Positions 18,474 to 30,459 of a stretch of 60,017 nt of DNA are shown here, in pieces (within the stretch, counting starts at the first letter, position 1; each line of letters opens with the position of its first letter). The notes beneath the pieces are model-generated. The model searched no databases and was not told the DNA's origin. It saw only the letters and a program-made list of their open reading frames with translations. Location: the NCBI RefSeq assembly GCF_030066895.1, contig NZ_JASJAV010000031.1:1-60017 (forward strand), read 5' to 3'. Source of the stretch: Breoghania sp. (GTDB lineage: Bacteria; Pseudomonadota; Alphaproteobacteria; Rhizobiales; Stappiaceae). The position numbers were made by a program, and so were the translations under genes.

Positions 18474-18956
18474 TCAGGCGCAGTGATAGGGGTGGCCGGA
18501 GAGGATGGAAATGGCGCGGTAGATCTGCTCGGCCATCATGATGCGCACGAGCTGGTGCGGCCAGGTCATCGGACCGAAGGCGAGCGTCATGTCGGCCTGC
18601 TCGAGAAGCGCGCGGCCGTGACCATCGGCCCCACCGATGGCGAAGACGAGCCAGGACGCGCCGTCGTCGCGCCAGCGGCCAATCCATTCGGCGAATTTCT
18701 TGGAAGGCACCGTGCGGCCGCCCTCGTCGAGGGCGACGAGGATACGCGGGGCGGGCAAGGCGGCGAGAAGGCTTTCGGCCTCCGCCTGTTTGCGGTCGGC
18801 CGCACGCTGAGCGTGCGATTCCGACAGTTCCACCAGATCAGGCCCGTTCAGGCCCATGGCGCGTCCCACCTTGCGGGCACGCTCCATATAGCGCTCGAAC
18901 AGTTCCCTGTCGGCCCCGGCTTTCATCTTGCCGATGCCGGCGATGGTCATGCGCAT
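18474..18956 (-). CDS. rlmH: 23S rRNA (pseudouridine1915-N3)-methyltransferase RlmH
   Basis: An intact 160-residue SPOUT-class methyltransferase that modifies pseudouridine 1915 in helix 69 of 23S rRNA. Family marks: MRMTIAGIGKMK at the start, ILVALDEGGRTVPSKKFAEW in the middle, and the trefoil-knot region VFAIGGADG and LAFGPMTWPHQLVRIMMAEQ. The C-terminus, normally HPYHR, reads HPYHC here (CGC to TGC). That tail completes the active site in the partner subunit, so the change may matter. Start set at 18956, where homologues begin. Same strand and order as in related genomes (rsfS upstream, envC downstream). Confidence 0.92.
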   Translation of the reverse strand: MRMTIAGIGKMKAGADRELFERYMERARKVGRAMGLNGPDLVELSESHAQRAADRKQAEAESLLAALPAPRILVALDEGGRTVPSKKFAEWIGRWRDDGASWLVFAIGGADGHGRALLEQADMTLAFGPMTWPHQLVRIMMAEQIYRAISILSGHPYHCA

Positions 18957-19073
18957 GACCATCGTCTTTCATCATTCGGTCGCGCGCATGCACGGAGGAC
19001 CGGAGGGATCGGGGACCGACCCCGGCTATCAACGAACCTCGACCATGATGCGAGCAGGGTCTTCGGTCAGCCG

Positions 19074-19484
19074 TCAGTTCGAATATTGCGGCGCCGTCTC
19101 CGCATCCGCCGACCACATCTTCTCCAGGTTGTAGAAGCTGCGAACTTCGGGGCGGAAGAGGTGGACGACGACATCACTGGCATCGACAAGGACCCAGTCG
19201 CAATTGGGCAGCCCTTCGACGCGCGGCGCTCCGAAGCCCGCATTCTTGAGATCGCGGACAAGGTGATCGGTGATCGCGCCGACATGTCGATGCGAACGCC
19301 CCGATGCGACGACCATGTTGTCGGCGATCGCGATCTTGCCCTTGATGTCGATGGAAACGATGTCCTCGGCCTTGGAATCGGTCAGGCTCGCAAGGACGGC
19401 AGGCAGCGGATCCGCAAACTTTCCGGTGCGGACGGCTGCAGTCTGAGGATCGGCCAAAACCGTGTCCTCACTATTCAATGGCAT
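19074..19484 (-). CDS. rsfS: Ribosome silencing factor RsfS
   Basis: An intact protein of ~136 residues. It binds ribosomal protein L14 and blocks subunit joining in stationary phase. Typical RsfS blocks are visible: LASLTDSKAEDIVSIDIKGK, IADNMVVASGRSHRHVGAI, GFGAPRVEGLPNCDWVLVD and VVHLFRPEVRSFYNLEKMWS. I chose ATG 19484. Another Met at 19541 would add a short N-terminal extension, and the frame stays open to 19691. It follows nadD in the conserved order nadD-rsfS-rlmH, with a gap of about 310 bp, larger than usual. Confidence 0.9.
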   Translation of the reverse strand: MPLNSEDTVLADPQTAAVRTGKFADPLPAVLASLTDSKAEDIVSIDIKGKIAIADNMVVASGRSHRHVGAITDHLVRDLKNAGFGAPRVEGLPNCDWVLVDASDVVVHLFRPEVRSFYNLEKMWSADAETAPQYSN

Positions 19485-19797
19485 GTTCAGGGGGTCGTGC
19501 CCTTCGCCATGTTCTCCATTTCTCGCACCCCGTACGCTCATTCGCCGGGATGTCACGCCACTCGATCGGCAGGTCGATCCTGCACGCCTGTCATGCTGCA
19601 ATGAGTCGATGACATTTGTGCAAAACCAGGTTGTGCCTGCCAGAGCGCAGGAAACGGTGCAAACGCAAGATCCTTCCGCTCCTGCTCCCAAGGTAAGGCA
19701 CGCAAGGGGGCGAATTCAAGACTTGGCGCCAGAGCAGGACTACGGACGGTAACGCGAACTCTCTGTGACAGCGCTACCCTGCCGTGCAGAACCGCGT
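19485..19797. other. Spacer between nadD and rsfS
   Basis: No separate gene is supported. The rsfS frame stays open to 19691, yet the residues beyond 19541 do not resemble the family. It may hold an rsfS promoter. Nothing else is recognised. Confidence 0.35.
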
Positions 19798-20469
19798 CTA
19801 GATCGCCCAGATTCCGGCCCGTCGGATTTCGGTGGATGACGCCGGATCGCGCGGAGTGTGAAGGAAGGTCCAGGCGGGCATGGAGCCGCCGGGAAGCGTG
19901 GCCGCATCCCTTTCCGGCACGCGGAAGCGGGCATAGGTGCGCGCAGCGGGCGACGACAGCGCGGCCAGTTCGGCGCCCGGCCGGTCGACCACGGCGACCG
20001 GCACCGTATCGATGATGGAGCGCCAGGCCTGCCAGCGGTGGAAGGTGGCAAGATTGTCCGCCCCCATCACCCAGACGAACTTGAGATCGGGCCGACGCAT
20101 CTTCAATGCGGCAACCGTCTGCGCGGAACAGGCGGTGCCGAGCCACGCCTCCCAGGCGGTGACGGTGACGCGCGGATCGTCGGCGCAGGCGGCCGCCAGA
20201 TGCACGCGGGTTTCCAGCGGCGCCAGTTCGTTCAGCTCTTTCAGCGGATTGCCGGGGGTCACTAGCCACCAGACATGGCCGAGCTTGAGGCGACGCATGG
20301 CCGTACGGCTGACGAGCGCATGGCCGGAATGGGGTGGGTTGAACGAACCGCCGAACAGGCCGATGCGCTGGCCGTAGCCGGCCGACGGCAGACGCAGCCA
20401 TTCCGGCGGCGTTCCGATCCGCCAGCCTCCCTGGCCGGAGATGAGATCTTCGCGGAGCGGTGGCGTCAC
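19798..20469 (-). CDS. nadD: Nicotinate-nucleotide adenylyltransferase NadD
   Basis: An intact 223-residue nucleotidyltransferase that converts nicotinate mononucleotide to deamido-NAD, an essential step of NAD synthesis. The Rossmann-type motif [14 protein letters not shown] (~residues 37-50) and the C-terminal SSTEIRRAG (the ISSTxIR signature) are present. In between lies [11 protein letters not shown] and the adenine-binding [14 protein letters not shown]. The start overlaps the proA stop by 4 bp, so the genes are translationally coupled. The ~30 N-terminal residues before the first strand are longer than in E. coli, as is usual in this order. Confidence 0.92.
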   Translation of the reverse strand: MTPPLREDLISGQGGWRIGTPPEWLRLPSAGYGQRIGLFGGSFNPPHSGHALVSRTAMRRLKLGHVWWLVTPGNPLKELNELAPLETRVHLAAACADDPRVTVTAWEAWLGTACSAQTVAALKMRRPDLKFVWVMGADNLATFHRWQAWRSIIDTVPVAVVDRPGAELAALSSPAARTYARFRVPERDAATLPGGSMPAWTFLHTPRDPASSTEIRRAGIWAI

Positions 20470-21764
20470 GGTCTTGTCTGGCCGGTGCCGTGAACGCGGT
20501 ACTTGAAGCTGGTTAGCTGTTCCAGCCCGACGGGGCCGCGCGCATGCATGCGCCCCGTCGCAATGCCGATCTCCGCGCCGAAGCCGAATTCGCCGCCGTC
20601 GGCGAACTGGGTGGAGGCGTTGTGGAGCACGATGGCGGAATCAACCTCCGCCAGAAAACGATCGGCGGTGGCCTGGTTCTCCGTGATGATGCAATCGGTG
20701 TGATGGGAGCCGTGGGTCTCGATATGCTCGATGGCCTCAGCGAGACCCTCAACCACTTTCACCGAGATGATGGCGTCGAGATATTCGGTGTTCCAGTCGG
20801 CGGCGACCGCGGCCTCCGCTTCGGGGACGAGCGCGCGCGTGGCGGCATCGCCGCGGATGACGCAGCCCGCTGTCTGGAGCGCATCGACCAGCGGTTTGAG
20901 GTAGGTCTTGGCGCAGGCCTGATCGACCAGCAGCGTTTCCGCCGCGCCGCAAATGCCGGTGCGCCGCATCTTGGAATTAACGACGATGGAGATCGCCTTT
21001 TCGAGATCGGCGTCGCGATCGACGAAAATGTGCACCAGTCCTTCCAGATGCGCGAAGACGGGAACGCGGGCCTCCTGCTGCACGCGGGCAACGAGGCTCT
21101 TGCCGCCGCGCGGCACGATCACGTCGATATTGCCGTCGAGCCCGGCCAGCATGTGACCGACGGCAGCCCGGTCCGTGGTGGGCACGAGCTGGATGGCGGC
21201 CTCCGGCAGTCCTTCGGCGATCAGTCCCTGCCGCATGCACTCGGCGATCGCCTCGCAGGTGCGGAAGGCATCGGAACCGCCGCGCAGGACCGCCGCATTG
21301 CCCGCCTTCAGGCACAGCGCTCCGGCATCGACGGTCACGTTGGGACGGCTTTCATAGATGATGCCGATGACGCCCAGCGGCGTCTTGACCCGCTCGATAT
21401 GCAGCCCGTTGGGACTATCCCAGGCTTCCGTGATGCGGCCGATAGGATCGGGCAGCTCCGCAATCGCCTCAATGCCCAGCGCCATCGCCTCCACGCGTGC
21501 CGTGTCCAACGTGCCGCGATCGATGAAGGAATGGGCGAGAGATCTCGACTTCATCTCCTCCACGTCGAGCGCGTTGGCGGCAAGGATCCTGTCGCAGTTG
21601 GCGCGCAACGCCTCCGCCATGGCCTTGAGCGCGGCGTTCTTTGCATCCGTCGGCGTGTTGGCGAGTTGACGGGCGACTGCGCGCGCCTTCGCACCGATTT
21701 GGAGCATTACCGTGCCAATGGCGCCGGCTTCCCGGACAACCGACTGGTTCAACATCACTGCCAT
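20466..21764 (-). CDS. proA: Gamma-glutamyl phosphate reductase ProA
   Basis: An intact 432-residue aldehyde dehydrogenase-superfamily enzyme. It reduces gamma-glutamyl phosphate to glutamate semialdehyde with NADPH in proline synthesis. The sequence carries [20 protein letters not shown] and the Leu-Arg-Gly-Gly stretch ([10 protein letters not shown]) of the nucleotide site, the catalytic Cys in [13 protein letters not shown], and the C-terminal [15 protein letters not shown], all ProA hallmarks. It lies downstream of proB with a 68-bp gap and overlaps nadD. Length and residues are normal. Confidence 0.95.
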   Translation of the reverse strand: MAVMLNQSVVREAGAIGTVMLQIGAKARAVARQLANTPTDAKNAALKAMAEALRANCDRILAANALDVEEMKSRSLAHSFIDRGTLDTARVEAMALGIEAIAELPDPIGRITEAWDSPNGLHIERVKTPLGVIGIIYESRPNVTVDAGALCLKAGNAAVLRGGSDAFRTCEAIAECMRQGLIAEGLPEAAIQLVPTTDRAAVGHMLAGLDGNIDVIVPRGGKSLVARVQQEARVPVFAHLEGLVHIFVDRDADLEKAISIVVNSKMRRTGICGAAETLLVDQACAKTYLKPLVDALQTAGCVIRGDAATRALVPEAEAAVAADWNTEYLDAIISVKVVEGLAEAIEHIETHGSHHTDCIITENQATADRFLAEVDSAIVLHNASTQFADGGEFGFGAEIGIATGRMHARGPVGLEQLTSFKYRVHGTGQTRP

Positions 21765-21832
21765 CCCTTAATCACTGCAGGCCCTTCCGGCCCTTTCAGT
21801 CGCAGGGAACGCGCTCTCGCCCGCCCCTCATC

Positions 21833-22948
21833 CTAGTCGTCATCGCCGAGGACCATGTCGTCGCGATGGATCATTTCCGCCCGGCTGCTATAGCCGAGGA
21901 TCGATTCGATTTCGCGCGATCTGTGCCCGACCAGACGGACCGCGTCGTCGCAATCATAGGCGACGAGACCTCGGCCGATCTCCCGGCCGGACGCATCCAC
22001 AATACAGACCGTGTCGCCGCGCTGAAAGCGTCCGGACACGTCCGTCACTCCGGCCGGCAGCAGGCTCTTGCCCTTGCGCAGCGCCTTTTCCGCCCCGGCG
22101 TCGATCGTCACCTGCCCCGTCGGCTTGAGCTGACCGGCGATCCAGGTCTTGCGCGCGGTGGCGGACGTGGAATGCGCCTTGAACCAGGTGCAGCGTCCGC
22201 CCTGCGCGATATTGGTCAGCGGATGGAGCCGCTTGCCGCTGGCGATCACCATCGCGGTGCCCGCATTGGTGGCGATCTTGCCAGCCTCGATCTTGGTCTT
22301 CATGCCGCCGCGCGACAACTCCGAACCGACCGCCCCCGCCATCGACTCGATTTCCCGCGTGATGCGCTCCACCACCGGGATGTGCTCGGCCAGCGGATTT
22401 TCCGCAGGCGGCGCGGTGTAGAGCCCATCGATATCGGACAACAGCACCAGACAATCCGCGCTCACCATCGTGGCGACGCGGGCAGCGAGGCGATCATTGT
22501 CGCCATAACGGATTTCCGTGGTGGCGACCGTGTCGTTCTCGTTGATCACCGGCACCGCACCGAGCTTCAAAAGCGTGGAGACGGTGGCGCGCGCATTGAG
22601 ATAGCGGCGGCGCTGTTCGGTGTCGCGAAGAGTGAGCAGAACCTGGCCCGTCGTCATGCCGCGATGGGCGAAGATTTTCTGATAGGCCTCGGCCAATTCG
22701 ATCTGACCGACGGCGGCCGCCCCCTGGCTTTCCTCAAGCTTCAGCACGCCCTTGGGCAGGCCCAGCACGCCGCGCCCCAGCGCAATGGCGCCCGACGAGA
22801 CGACGATCACCTCCGTACCGCGCTTGGTGAGCCGGCAAAGATCATCGGCGAGAAAATTCAACCAGTCGCGCTTGAGGTGACCTTCCTCGACAAGCAGCGC
22901 GGAGCCGATCTTGACGACGATGCGGGAATGATCCTCGAGATTGAGCAT
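21833..22948 (-). CDS. proB: Glutamate 5-kinase ProB with PUA domain
   Basis: An intact 371-residue enzyme, the first committed step of proline synthesis and normally feedback-inhibited by proline. The amino-acid kinase domain shows [56 protein letters not shown] and the substrate/ATP loop [15 protein letters not shown]-terminal PUA domain follows (from about residue 278; [39 protein letters not shown]). It starts 8 bp after the obgE stop, clearly one operon. No damage is seen. Confidence 0.95.
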   Translation of the reverse strand: MLNLEDHSRIVVKIGSALLVEEGHLKRDWLNFLADDLCRLTKRGTEVIVVSSGAIALGRGVLGLPKGVLKLEESQGAAAVGQIELAEAYQKIFAHRGMTTGQVLLTLRDTEQRRRYLNARATVSTLLKLGAVPVINENDTVATTEIRYGDNDRLAARVATMVSADCLVLLSDIDGLYTAPPAENPLAEHIPVVERITREIESMAGAVGSELSRGGMKTKIEAGKIATNAGTAMVIASGKRLHPLTNIAQGGRCTWFKAHSTSATARKTWIAGQLKPTGQVTIDAGAEKALRKGKSLLPAGVTDVSGRFQRGDTVCIVDASGREIGRGLVAYDCDDAVRLVGHRSREIESILGYSSRAEMIHRDDMVLGDDD

Positions 22949-22956
22949 CAGGGCTG

Positions 22957-24327
<1,371 letters not shown>

Positions 24328-24960
24328 TTACCCCACCGTGCTCCAGCCCTTGAGAGCTTCCCAGGTCTTGCGGTCGAGACGGTAGGTCTCCACCGGAACC
24401 GTTACGTCGCCGTGGGCTAGCGAGCGCATCATGCCGCTTTCACTGTACTGGAAGCCGCACTTCTCGATGACCCGCCGCGAGGCCGGGTTGGTGAGCCGGC
24501 AGGAGGCCAGGATCGCGCGATGTCCGGTGACCGTGAAGGCGTGATCGATGATCGCCTGGGCCGCCTCGGTGGCATAACCGTGGCCCCAGAAGGGTTTGCC
24601 GATCCAGTAGCCGAGTTCCGGTTCGCTGCCGTGACCGACGGGCCCGAACTGATATCCGCAGGCGCCGATGATGCGGCCGATGGACTTCAATCGCACCGCG
24701 AAATTCGTGGTGCCGTGCTCCAGCGAATAAGTGCTCTCAATCCACTTGCGGGCGTCGGCCAGACCATACGGGTGCGGCATGCGCGCCAGCATTTCCGCCA
24801 CATGACGGTTATTGGCGAGGAATACGATATCGGCGGCGTCATCCATCGTCGGACGGTCGAGTTTGAGGTGCTCTAGCGTCAGTGCGGGACGAGCCGCCGC
24901 CAGAGGGTTGGGATCTTCGTACTTTTCGCCTTCCAAGAGGCTATCTCTTTCCAAAACCAT
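24328..24960 (-). CDS. GNAT-family N-acetyltransferase (RimJ/RimL type)
   Basis: An intact 210-residue acetyltransferase of the RimJ/RimL-like GNAT group (Acetyltransf_3). The fold is visible as LKLDRPTMDDAADIVFLANN at the start, AVRLKSIGRIIGACGYQFGP, ELGYWIGKPFWGHGYATEAA (acetyl-CoA pyrophosphate loop, G-H-G-Y-A-T), and the C-terminal SCRLTNPASRRVIEKCGFQY. The gene occupies a conserved place between rpmA and obgE in Hyphomicrobiales. The acceptor is unknown; ribosomal protein or small-molecule targets are both possible. Confidence 0.88.
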   Translation of the reverse strand: MVLERDSLLEGEKYEDPNPLAAARPALTLEHLKLDRPTMDDAADIVFLANNRHVAEMLARMPHPYGLADARKWIESTYSLEHGTTNFAVRLKSIGRIIGACGYQFGPVGHGSEPELGYWIGKPFWGHGYATEAAQAIIDHAFTVTGHRAILASCRLTNPASRRVIEKCGFQYSESGMMRSLAHGDVTVPVETYRLDRKTWEALKGWSTVG

Positions 24961-25002
24961 GACTTTCTCCGATCTGGTCCTTGTCTACACGGTGGGCAAA
25001 AG

Positions 25003-25034
25003 AAAAAGGGAGATGGGTTTTTGTCCCACCTCCC
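25003..25034 (-). terminator. Intrinsic terminator of the rplU-rpmA operon
   Basis: A 10-bp stem with one mismatch (gggagatggg at 25008-25017, cccacctccc at 25025-25034) followed on the minus strand by a run of five T. It lies ~75 bp past the rpmA stop and separates the ribosomal protein genes from the acetyltransferase gene. Confidence 0.85.
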
Positions 25035-25109
25035 CTGATCTCAAATCGGCCTTTTCAGACCACCGGGTCGATGAGACACCGGCAATCTAGTGAAATCATA
25101 CGCCGGTCT

Positions 25110-25382
25110 TTATTCCGCTGCTTCCACCACCGTCGGAAGTACGGATACGTATGTTCGGCCGTTGGCTTCCGCGGTAAACTCGACGCGGCCTTCTACCTTG
25201 GCAAAAATCGTATGGTCTTTACCCATACCGACATTGTTGCCTGGGTGCCACTTGGTACCGCGTTGACGTAGAATGATGTTGCCCGGAATGACGGCTTCGC
25301 CACCGAACTTCTTCACGCCTAGACGACGACCTACCGAATCGCGGCCGTTACGCGACGAACCGCCTGCTTTTTTGTGAGCCAT
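25110..25382 (-). CDS. rpmA: 50S ribosomal protein L27
   Basis: An intact 90-residue L27. The N-terminus [20 protein letters not shown] reaches the peptidyl transferase centre in the ribosome, and no Firmicutes-type cleavable extension is present. The core reads [20 protein letters not shown] and [16 protein letters not shown]. It lies 84 bp downstream of rplU in the usual L21-L27 operon. Confidence 0.97.
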   Translation of the reverse strand: MAHKKAGGSSRNGRDSVGRRLGVKKFGGEAVIPGNIILRQRGTKWHPGNNVGMGKDHTIFAKVEGRVEFTAEANGRTYVSVLPTVVEAAE

Positions 25383-25466
25383 GACGCATCTCCTAAACCT
25401 TGCCGAGGCATGCGGCGCTTCAAGCGCCTGCGGGATGCCCCATCTTGTCCTGTCTGTCCGCCCGGC

Positions 25467-26045
25467 TTACTTGCCGGCGAGTTCCTTGGCCTGCTCGACC
25501 CAATTGTCGCGCTCGAAACGGCCCTTCAGACCGGCTTCTTCTTCCACGCGCGCCACATCATCGGCCGTCATCGAAGCGATCTGCGCGTAGGTGGTGACAC
25601 CCGCGGCATTCAGCTTCTTCTCGATCGCCGGGCCAAGGCCCGTAAGCTTCTTCAGGTCGTCGGCGCCGCCCGCGACTTCCGCCGCAGCAGCTGCTTCCGT
25701 CTTGACCAGCTTCTTCGCCTTCGGCTTGGCGCCGCCGGTCAGGATATCGGAGATCCGGACCAACGTCACCTCCCGGCGGTGACCCTTGGTGCGGCGGTAG
25801 TTCTGGCGGCGCCGCTTCTTGAAGATGACAACCTTGCGGTTGCGCACCTGTTCCACCACCTCGGCCGCCACGGAGGCGCCCTCAACAGTCGGCGTGCCGA
25901 TCACTGTCTCCGTCTCGCCACCGACCATGAGCACGGTGTCGAAAGTCACGGTATCGCCGGCCTCGCCGGAAACCTTTTCGACCTTCAGGAGGTCGTCTGC
26001 GGCAACGCGATACTGCTTGCCGCCCGTCTTGATAACAGCGAACAT
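25467..26045 (-). CDS. rplU: 50S ribosomal protein L21 with C-terminal helix-hairpin-helix extension
   Basis: An intact 192-residue L21. Residues 1-102 are the normal L21 domain ([20 protein letters not shown], then [17 protein letters not shown], the rRNA-binding basic loop). After an Ala/Lys-rich linker the last ~65 residues form a helix-hairpin-helix-like extension ([35 protein letters not shown]) found in many alphaproteobacterial L21 proteins. The ATG at 26045 is preceded by the operon promoter region. The role of the extension is not established. Confidence 0.95.
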   Translation of the reverse strand: MFAVIKTGGKQYRVAADDLLKVEKVSGEAGDTVTFDTVLMVGGETETVIGTPTVEGASVAAEVVEQVRNRKVVIFKKRRRQNYRRTKGHRREVTLVRISDILTGGAKPKAKKLVKTEAAAAAEVAGGADDLKKLTGLGPAIEKKLNAAGVTTYAQIASMTADDVARVEEEAGLKGRFERDNWVEQAKELAGK

Positions 26046-26583
26046 CGCTGACGTCCTTTTGCCTTCGCCGCGCGTGCCTTTACATCCAACAGCACTTTCA
26101 CGGACCTTGTGCGCACCCTTCGGCGCCGCGGAATTCGCGGCCTTTGGTGGACGCGTCATCGTCGGACCGGCAGGTCGCTGACGACGTTGGAAGCGTCGAG
26201 GAGCCTTCGGACAGCACGCTGGGCGAGCGTATCCCGCCACGCGCGGAGCATGCTGCAGTATGCGGTTTCACCCCTTCGCGTCAACGGCTGATCCGGGAAT
26301 TCCGCGCTTTTCGAAGCTTTTTTCCGCACGGTCCGAAACGGCCGCGACGAAGCGGCGTCAGGCTTCCCCCGCCCCGGCCACGGGCAGACAAACACGTCTG
26401 CGAGAGATCCTGCGCAGAGAACGGCGACATTATATACAGGTTATATTGCCAAAAACCTGCGGTTTTCCGGGGTTGCGCACCGCATCGACCACAAGAGAGG
26501 CCAACTTGCCCGCAGCGGGCCTTGCACGGGGGCGGACCCATGTGTACGTTCCACGCCGCTAGCCGACGTGACGGCCCTTTTGC
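26046..26583. other. Divergent control region between rplU and tRNA-Ser
   Basis: No gene. It should hold the rplU-rpmA promoter and leader on the minus strand and the tRNA promoter on the plus strand. An AT-rich ttatatacaggttatat motif near 26433-26449 stands out from the GC-rich surroundings and is the best -10-like candidate. A hairpin-type L21 leader could be here, but I cannot identify one by eye. Confidence 0.4.
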
Positions 26584-26673
26584 GGAGAGGTGCCGGAGTG
26601 GTCGAACGGGGCGGTCTCGAAAACCGTTGAGCGCGCAAGCGTTCCGAGGGTTCGAATCCCTCTCTCTCCGCCA
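26584..26673 (+). tRNA. tRNA-Ser (anticodon CGA)
   Basis: A 90-nt class II tRNA with an acceptor stem beginning ggagagg and pairing with the end before discriminator G and an encoded CCA (26671-26673). The anticodon loop ctcgaaa gives anticodon CGA at 26618-26620, reading UCG serine codons. A long variable arm (gagcgcgcaagcgttc) precedes the T-arm ggttcgaatcc, as expected for tRNA-Ser. Confidence 0.96.
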
Positions 26674-26674
26674 T

Positions 26675-29600
26675 TTATCTTTTTATCCAGTTGATCTTAT
26701 TGATCTTTATTTCTGGATTTCCTTCCGGCCCATCACATTGTCGCGCCACCTGCTTCAGAATCGTACTGACGACAACCTCGTCGGGGAGCCGTGACTTGGT
26801 CATTGCCGCGGCAACCGGATCGCGCACGTCGTCGGAGATCTCCTCGGCCGAGAGCACTACGATGGGCGGGGGAGGGTTCTGCCCGCCGGACGAAATCTGC
26901 GCGATGACTTCCGTGCCCGATAGTTCGGTCATGGTCGGCTCCAGGAGGATCAGATCGAACGCCTCCTTGGCAAGCAGGGCCTTGGCGTCGCGCAGCGTCG
27001 CGGCACTCACGAGGTCGACCCGGTTGTGCAAGGCGATTGCCAGCATCTGGCTGAGGTCGACGTCGTCTTCGATATGCAGGATGCGCGATACACGCTTCTC
27101 ACCGCCTGCTTGCCTCGCAGGCTGACCCCCGGACGCCCCACAGACTGGCCCTCGGACTGACCGGCGGCAAGCGACGCCGCCTGGGGTGAGCGCTCTTCCA
27201 GTTCTGCTGGCTCGGCCAGGGGAAGATCCACGTAGAACGTGGTGTCAATGCCTTCCTCGGTCTCGAAGTAGATCTTCCCGCCCATCTGCTCGATGATATG
27301 CTGGCTGATGTGCAATCCCAGTCCTGTCCCGCCCTTCTCGCGTCCGGCAGAACTGTCCGCCTGGCTGAACCGCATGAAGATCTTTTCGCGGAATTCAGCC
27401 GGGATTCCGGGACCGCTGTCATGGATCGAGATCCGGGCCTGGTTATCGACGTGGTGCATTTCGATCACCACTTCTCCTCCGGCCGGCGAAAATTTCGAGG
27501 TATTGGAAAGCAGGTTGGTCAGAATCTGAATCATGCGCTCCTCGTCGACGCGGGCGAATGACTGATCGACATGTTTGAGGGTCAGCTTCACATGGAAGCT
27601 CTCGGCAAAGGCGTGGTTGGCCTCGACCGCCTATTCGATCAGGCTTTCGAGATCGGCCGTGCGAAAATCAAACCGCATCTTCCCCGCCGCGATCTTGTCG
27701 ATGTCGAGAATGTCGTTGATCAGGTGAATGAGCCGCTCGCAATTCTTGTAGGCAATCTCGATCAGTTCCCGGTCATCCTCGGGGAAGTCAGGCGCCAGGG
27801 TGGCAAGGAACAGGCCGAGTGACCCTCGGATCAAGGAGAGCGGCGTACGCAGTTCGTGGTTGACAACGGAGATAAATTCCCCCTTCAGCCGGTCCATCTC
27901 GCGTCGCTCGGTGATATCGAGAACCTGGATGATGATGTAGCGGGGCGACCCGTCGGCATGGCGCGCGCGAGAGGGGGTCACGAGCCCCCAGACATCGCTC
28001 CCACTGCGATAAATACAACGTTGCTCCATCTGGCTGGTTTGCGCCCGGCCGGCGATGCGCATCTCCACCTCCGAATGCAATTCTTCGATGTCGTCGAGAT
28101 GCAGCAGCATGGAGATCGGACAATCGATGAGTTCTTCCTGGGCATAGCCGAGGAACTCGCAGGCCGCGGTGTTGACGTTCACGATCCGCTCGTCGAGTTC
28201 CATCAGGATCATTCCCACCGAAGCGGAATCCATTGTCGTGCGGAACGTTTCCTCTGTCGTGCGGAACGTTTCCTCGCTCGCCGCGATTTCCTGCATCTTG
28301 ATGGCGACAAGCTGCTACACGATCTCGGTTCGCTGAACGAAGAACATCAGTAACATGCCGAAGAGGGTCATCAGCAGCAGCCCTCCGCCCAGAACCAATT
28401 GCGATTCGTTGCTTGCCGTTGCCGCCTCGAATTCCTGCGTACTGGTTCATTCCAGCGTCCACGGCTTCTGCATGATCTCGATCTGCTTCACGAGCTGGAA
28501 GCGCGACGTGTGCTGCTCTGTCTCCGTTGGCGAGGTGTTGGCGTAGATGAGCGCATTCTTGTCACGCGTGACGCCGTCATAGACCCGCAGGTTGAAGCAT
28601 GTGCCCCTGCGCCTTGGTCAGATCCTTCAGGAAGCTGCGACCGATGAACGGAGCGTAGACCCAGCCCTGAATCGCCTTTCGGCGCTGGGCGGTCGTGCTC
28701 GTGGGCGCGTTCTCCCGGTAGAGCGGCTGGAGAAGCAGGAACCCCGGGCTTTTGGTCGCATCCTGCACGAGCAGGATGCGTCCCGTGATGGCGGCGTGTC
28801 CGGTATCCCTGGCCTGGGTGGCAGCCTCGTAGCGGTTTTCTCGAAAGCGATGTCGAGCCCAACGGCTTCCTTGTTGATGTCGACGGGTTCGATGTACTGG
28901 ATGATGAAGTGGTTGTCGCCGGAGACTTCGGGATGGTTCTTGAAGTCCGGAATGCCCTCCGCACGGACCCTCGCGATGTAGTCATCGAGACCATCGCTCG
29001 TCACGTTTGCAATGAAGCCGATGCCATTGATGTCGGAAAACAACTTTTGAACGTCCAGAGCATCGGTATACGACGCCCATTCCTAAGGCTTTATGTCCGT
29101 CGTGCCGGCGAAGAAACCCGACCCCACTGCGCAAACCCGTCTCGTAAGCTGCCGTCCGGTTTCGAAGGGCAACTTCGTTTTCTTCCGCCAGTGCGGAGAA
29201 CTGCGTTTCGACACGATCGTAGATGTTCTGGCTGATCTCATGCCATGCGTAGAAAGTTGCCGCCAGGGGGATGACGAGGATCAGGAGAAGGCTGCCGGGG
29301 AGATTGCCGACCTGCTGACCGCGCCAGACGATCGTTCCCTTCTGACCGGCGGCAAACAGCGTCAAAGGCAGCAGCAGGACGCCGATGACATCTCCCAGCC
29401 ACCAGGTTGTCCAGCTGTCCCAGAATTGTTCAGCGGAAAGAGAGTCCGCAGAATACAGGGCGAACGTGCCTATGCTCGCGGCAATGACGCAAGATACGGG
29501 ACCTGCGAACAGGGTCAGCTTGCCGACATCGCCCCATTTTTCCAACCTGATCGGCTTGCCGAATGCGGAACGTACCAGCATGTGGGCGGTGATGACCTGC

Positions 29601-29998
29601 AACGTCGAACCCCCGGCGATCACGGCCGCGGTCCACAGATCGGCATTGATCCAGCTCTCCAGCGTCACGTTAGCGCCGCCGACGATGGCATTCAGAGCGA
29701 AGGATCCGAGGAAGACGCCCGGCCAGATCTTCTGGTCGCACAGGATCAACGCACCGACAGCGATACCGGAGAGAGGCCAGATCAGCGTGGCGTAGCCGGG
29801 AAAAGCGGCAAGCAGCAGGCCGAGTTTTCCCGTCAGCACGTAAATCAGCGCCAAGAGAACCACTCGAGAGATGCAGCCGGATGCGAAGTTACACCATTCC
29901 GGTTTCATGTGCGAAAACATTGCGGCTCCGTGGAATTTTCGCCGGAACGGCTTGAATTCGAGCGGCCTCAGCTTGGTGGTTGAAGCGAATTTCTGCAT
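26675..29998 (-). pseudogene. MASE1-CHASE-PAS hybrid sensor histidine kinase, heavily disrupted
   Basis: The gene once encoded a ~1,090-residue membrane sensor kinase. Order of domains: MASE1 (eight or so membrane helices; GYATLIWPLSGIAVGALIL, WPGVFLGSF), CHASE-type periplasmic sensor (FSDINGIGFIANVTSD), a membrane helix (LLLMTLFGMLLMFFV), PAS (SVGMILMELDERIVNVNTAA), HisKA with FISVVNHELRTPLS, HATPase (NLLSNTSKFSPAGG, GTGLGLHISQH) and a C-terminal receiver. Disruptions: frameshifts near 29090, 28830, 28600 and 27100; in-frame TGA near 28447 and TAG near 28316 and 27632. Each TAG sits where CAG (Gln) fits. The catalytic motifs are otherwise well preserved, so decay is recent. A receiver gene lies 26 bp upstream in the same direction, probably its partner. 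Confidence 0.88.
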
Positions 29999-30024
29999 CG
30001 AAGCGAACGACGAAGGTCGGGCGC

Positions 30025-30459
30025 TCAGACCCGACCGGGGACAAGACCTCTTGTCCCTGCCAAGCTCGCCTGCATCAGCGAGTGGGCCTTCCGGGCAAGG
30101 GTTTCGGTCAGTTCGCGGACAGCCATATGCTTAGAAATGTAGTCGGCGGCACCCAGGCGCCTGCCCCAGTCGATATCTGCCGGGCGGTCTCGCGAGGACA
30201 GCAGCACGATCGGGATACCTGCGGTGATATTGTCGTTCGTCAGATGCCAAAGAAGCTGGAAGCCATCCATCCGCTCCATCATCACATCCAGCACGATCAG
30301 GTTCGGCTGCAAACGCTGCGCAACGTCGAGCGCGGTTGCGGGGCTGTCGCAAGCCTCCATTCGGAGCCCCTGAGCAGCCAGAATGATCTCCACCAGCTTG
30401 AGCCAGTCCTTGTCGTCATCAACGATGAGCGCAGCGGCCATGCCATTGTTCTCGGTCAT
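30025..30459 (-). CDS. Single-domain response regulator
   Basis: An intact 144-residue CheY-like receiver. The acidic pair IVDDDKDW, the phosphoacceptor in LIVLDVMMERMDGF (Asp ~54), the Ser/Thr in IVLLSSRD and the Lys of YISKHMA are all present. No output domain, so it must act by protein contact or as a phosphorelay intermediate. It is transcribed with the (broken) hybrid kinase downstream and faces the AT-rich region upstream. It is one of the few intact members of this signalling/secretion cluster. Confidence 0.88.
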   Translation of the reverse strand: MTENNGMAAALIVDDDKDWLKLVEIILAAQGLRMEACDSPATALDVAQRLQPNLIVLDVMMERMDGFQLLWHLTNDNITAGIPIVLLSSRDRPADIDWGRRLGAADYISKHMAVRELTETLARKAHSLMQASLAGTRGLVPGRV

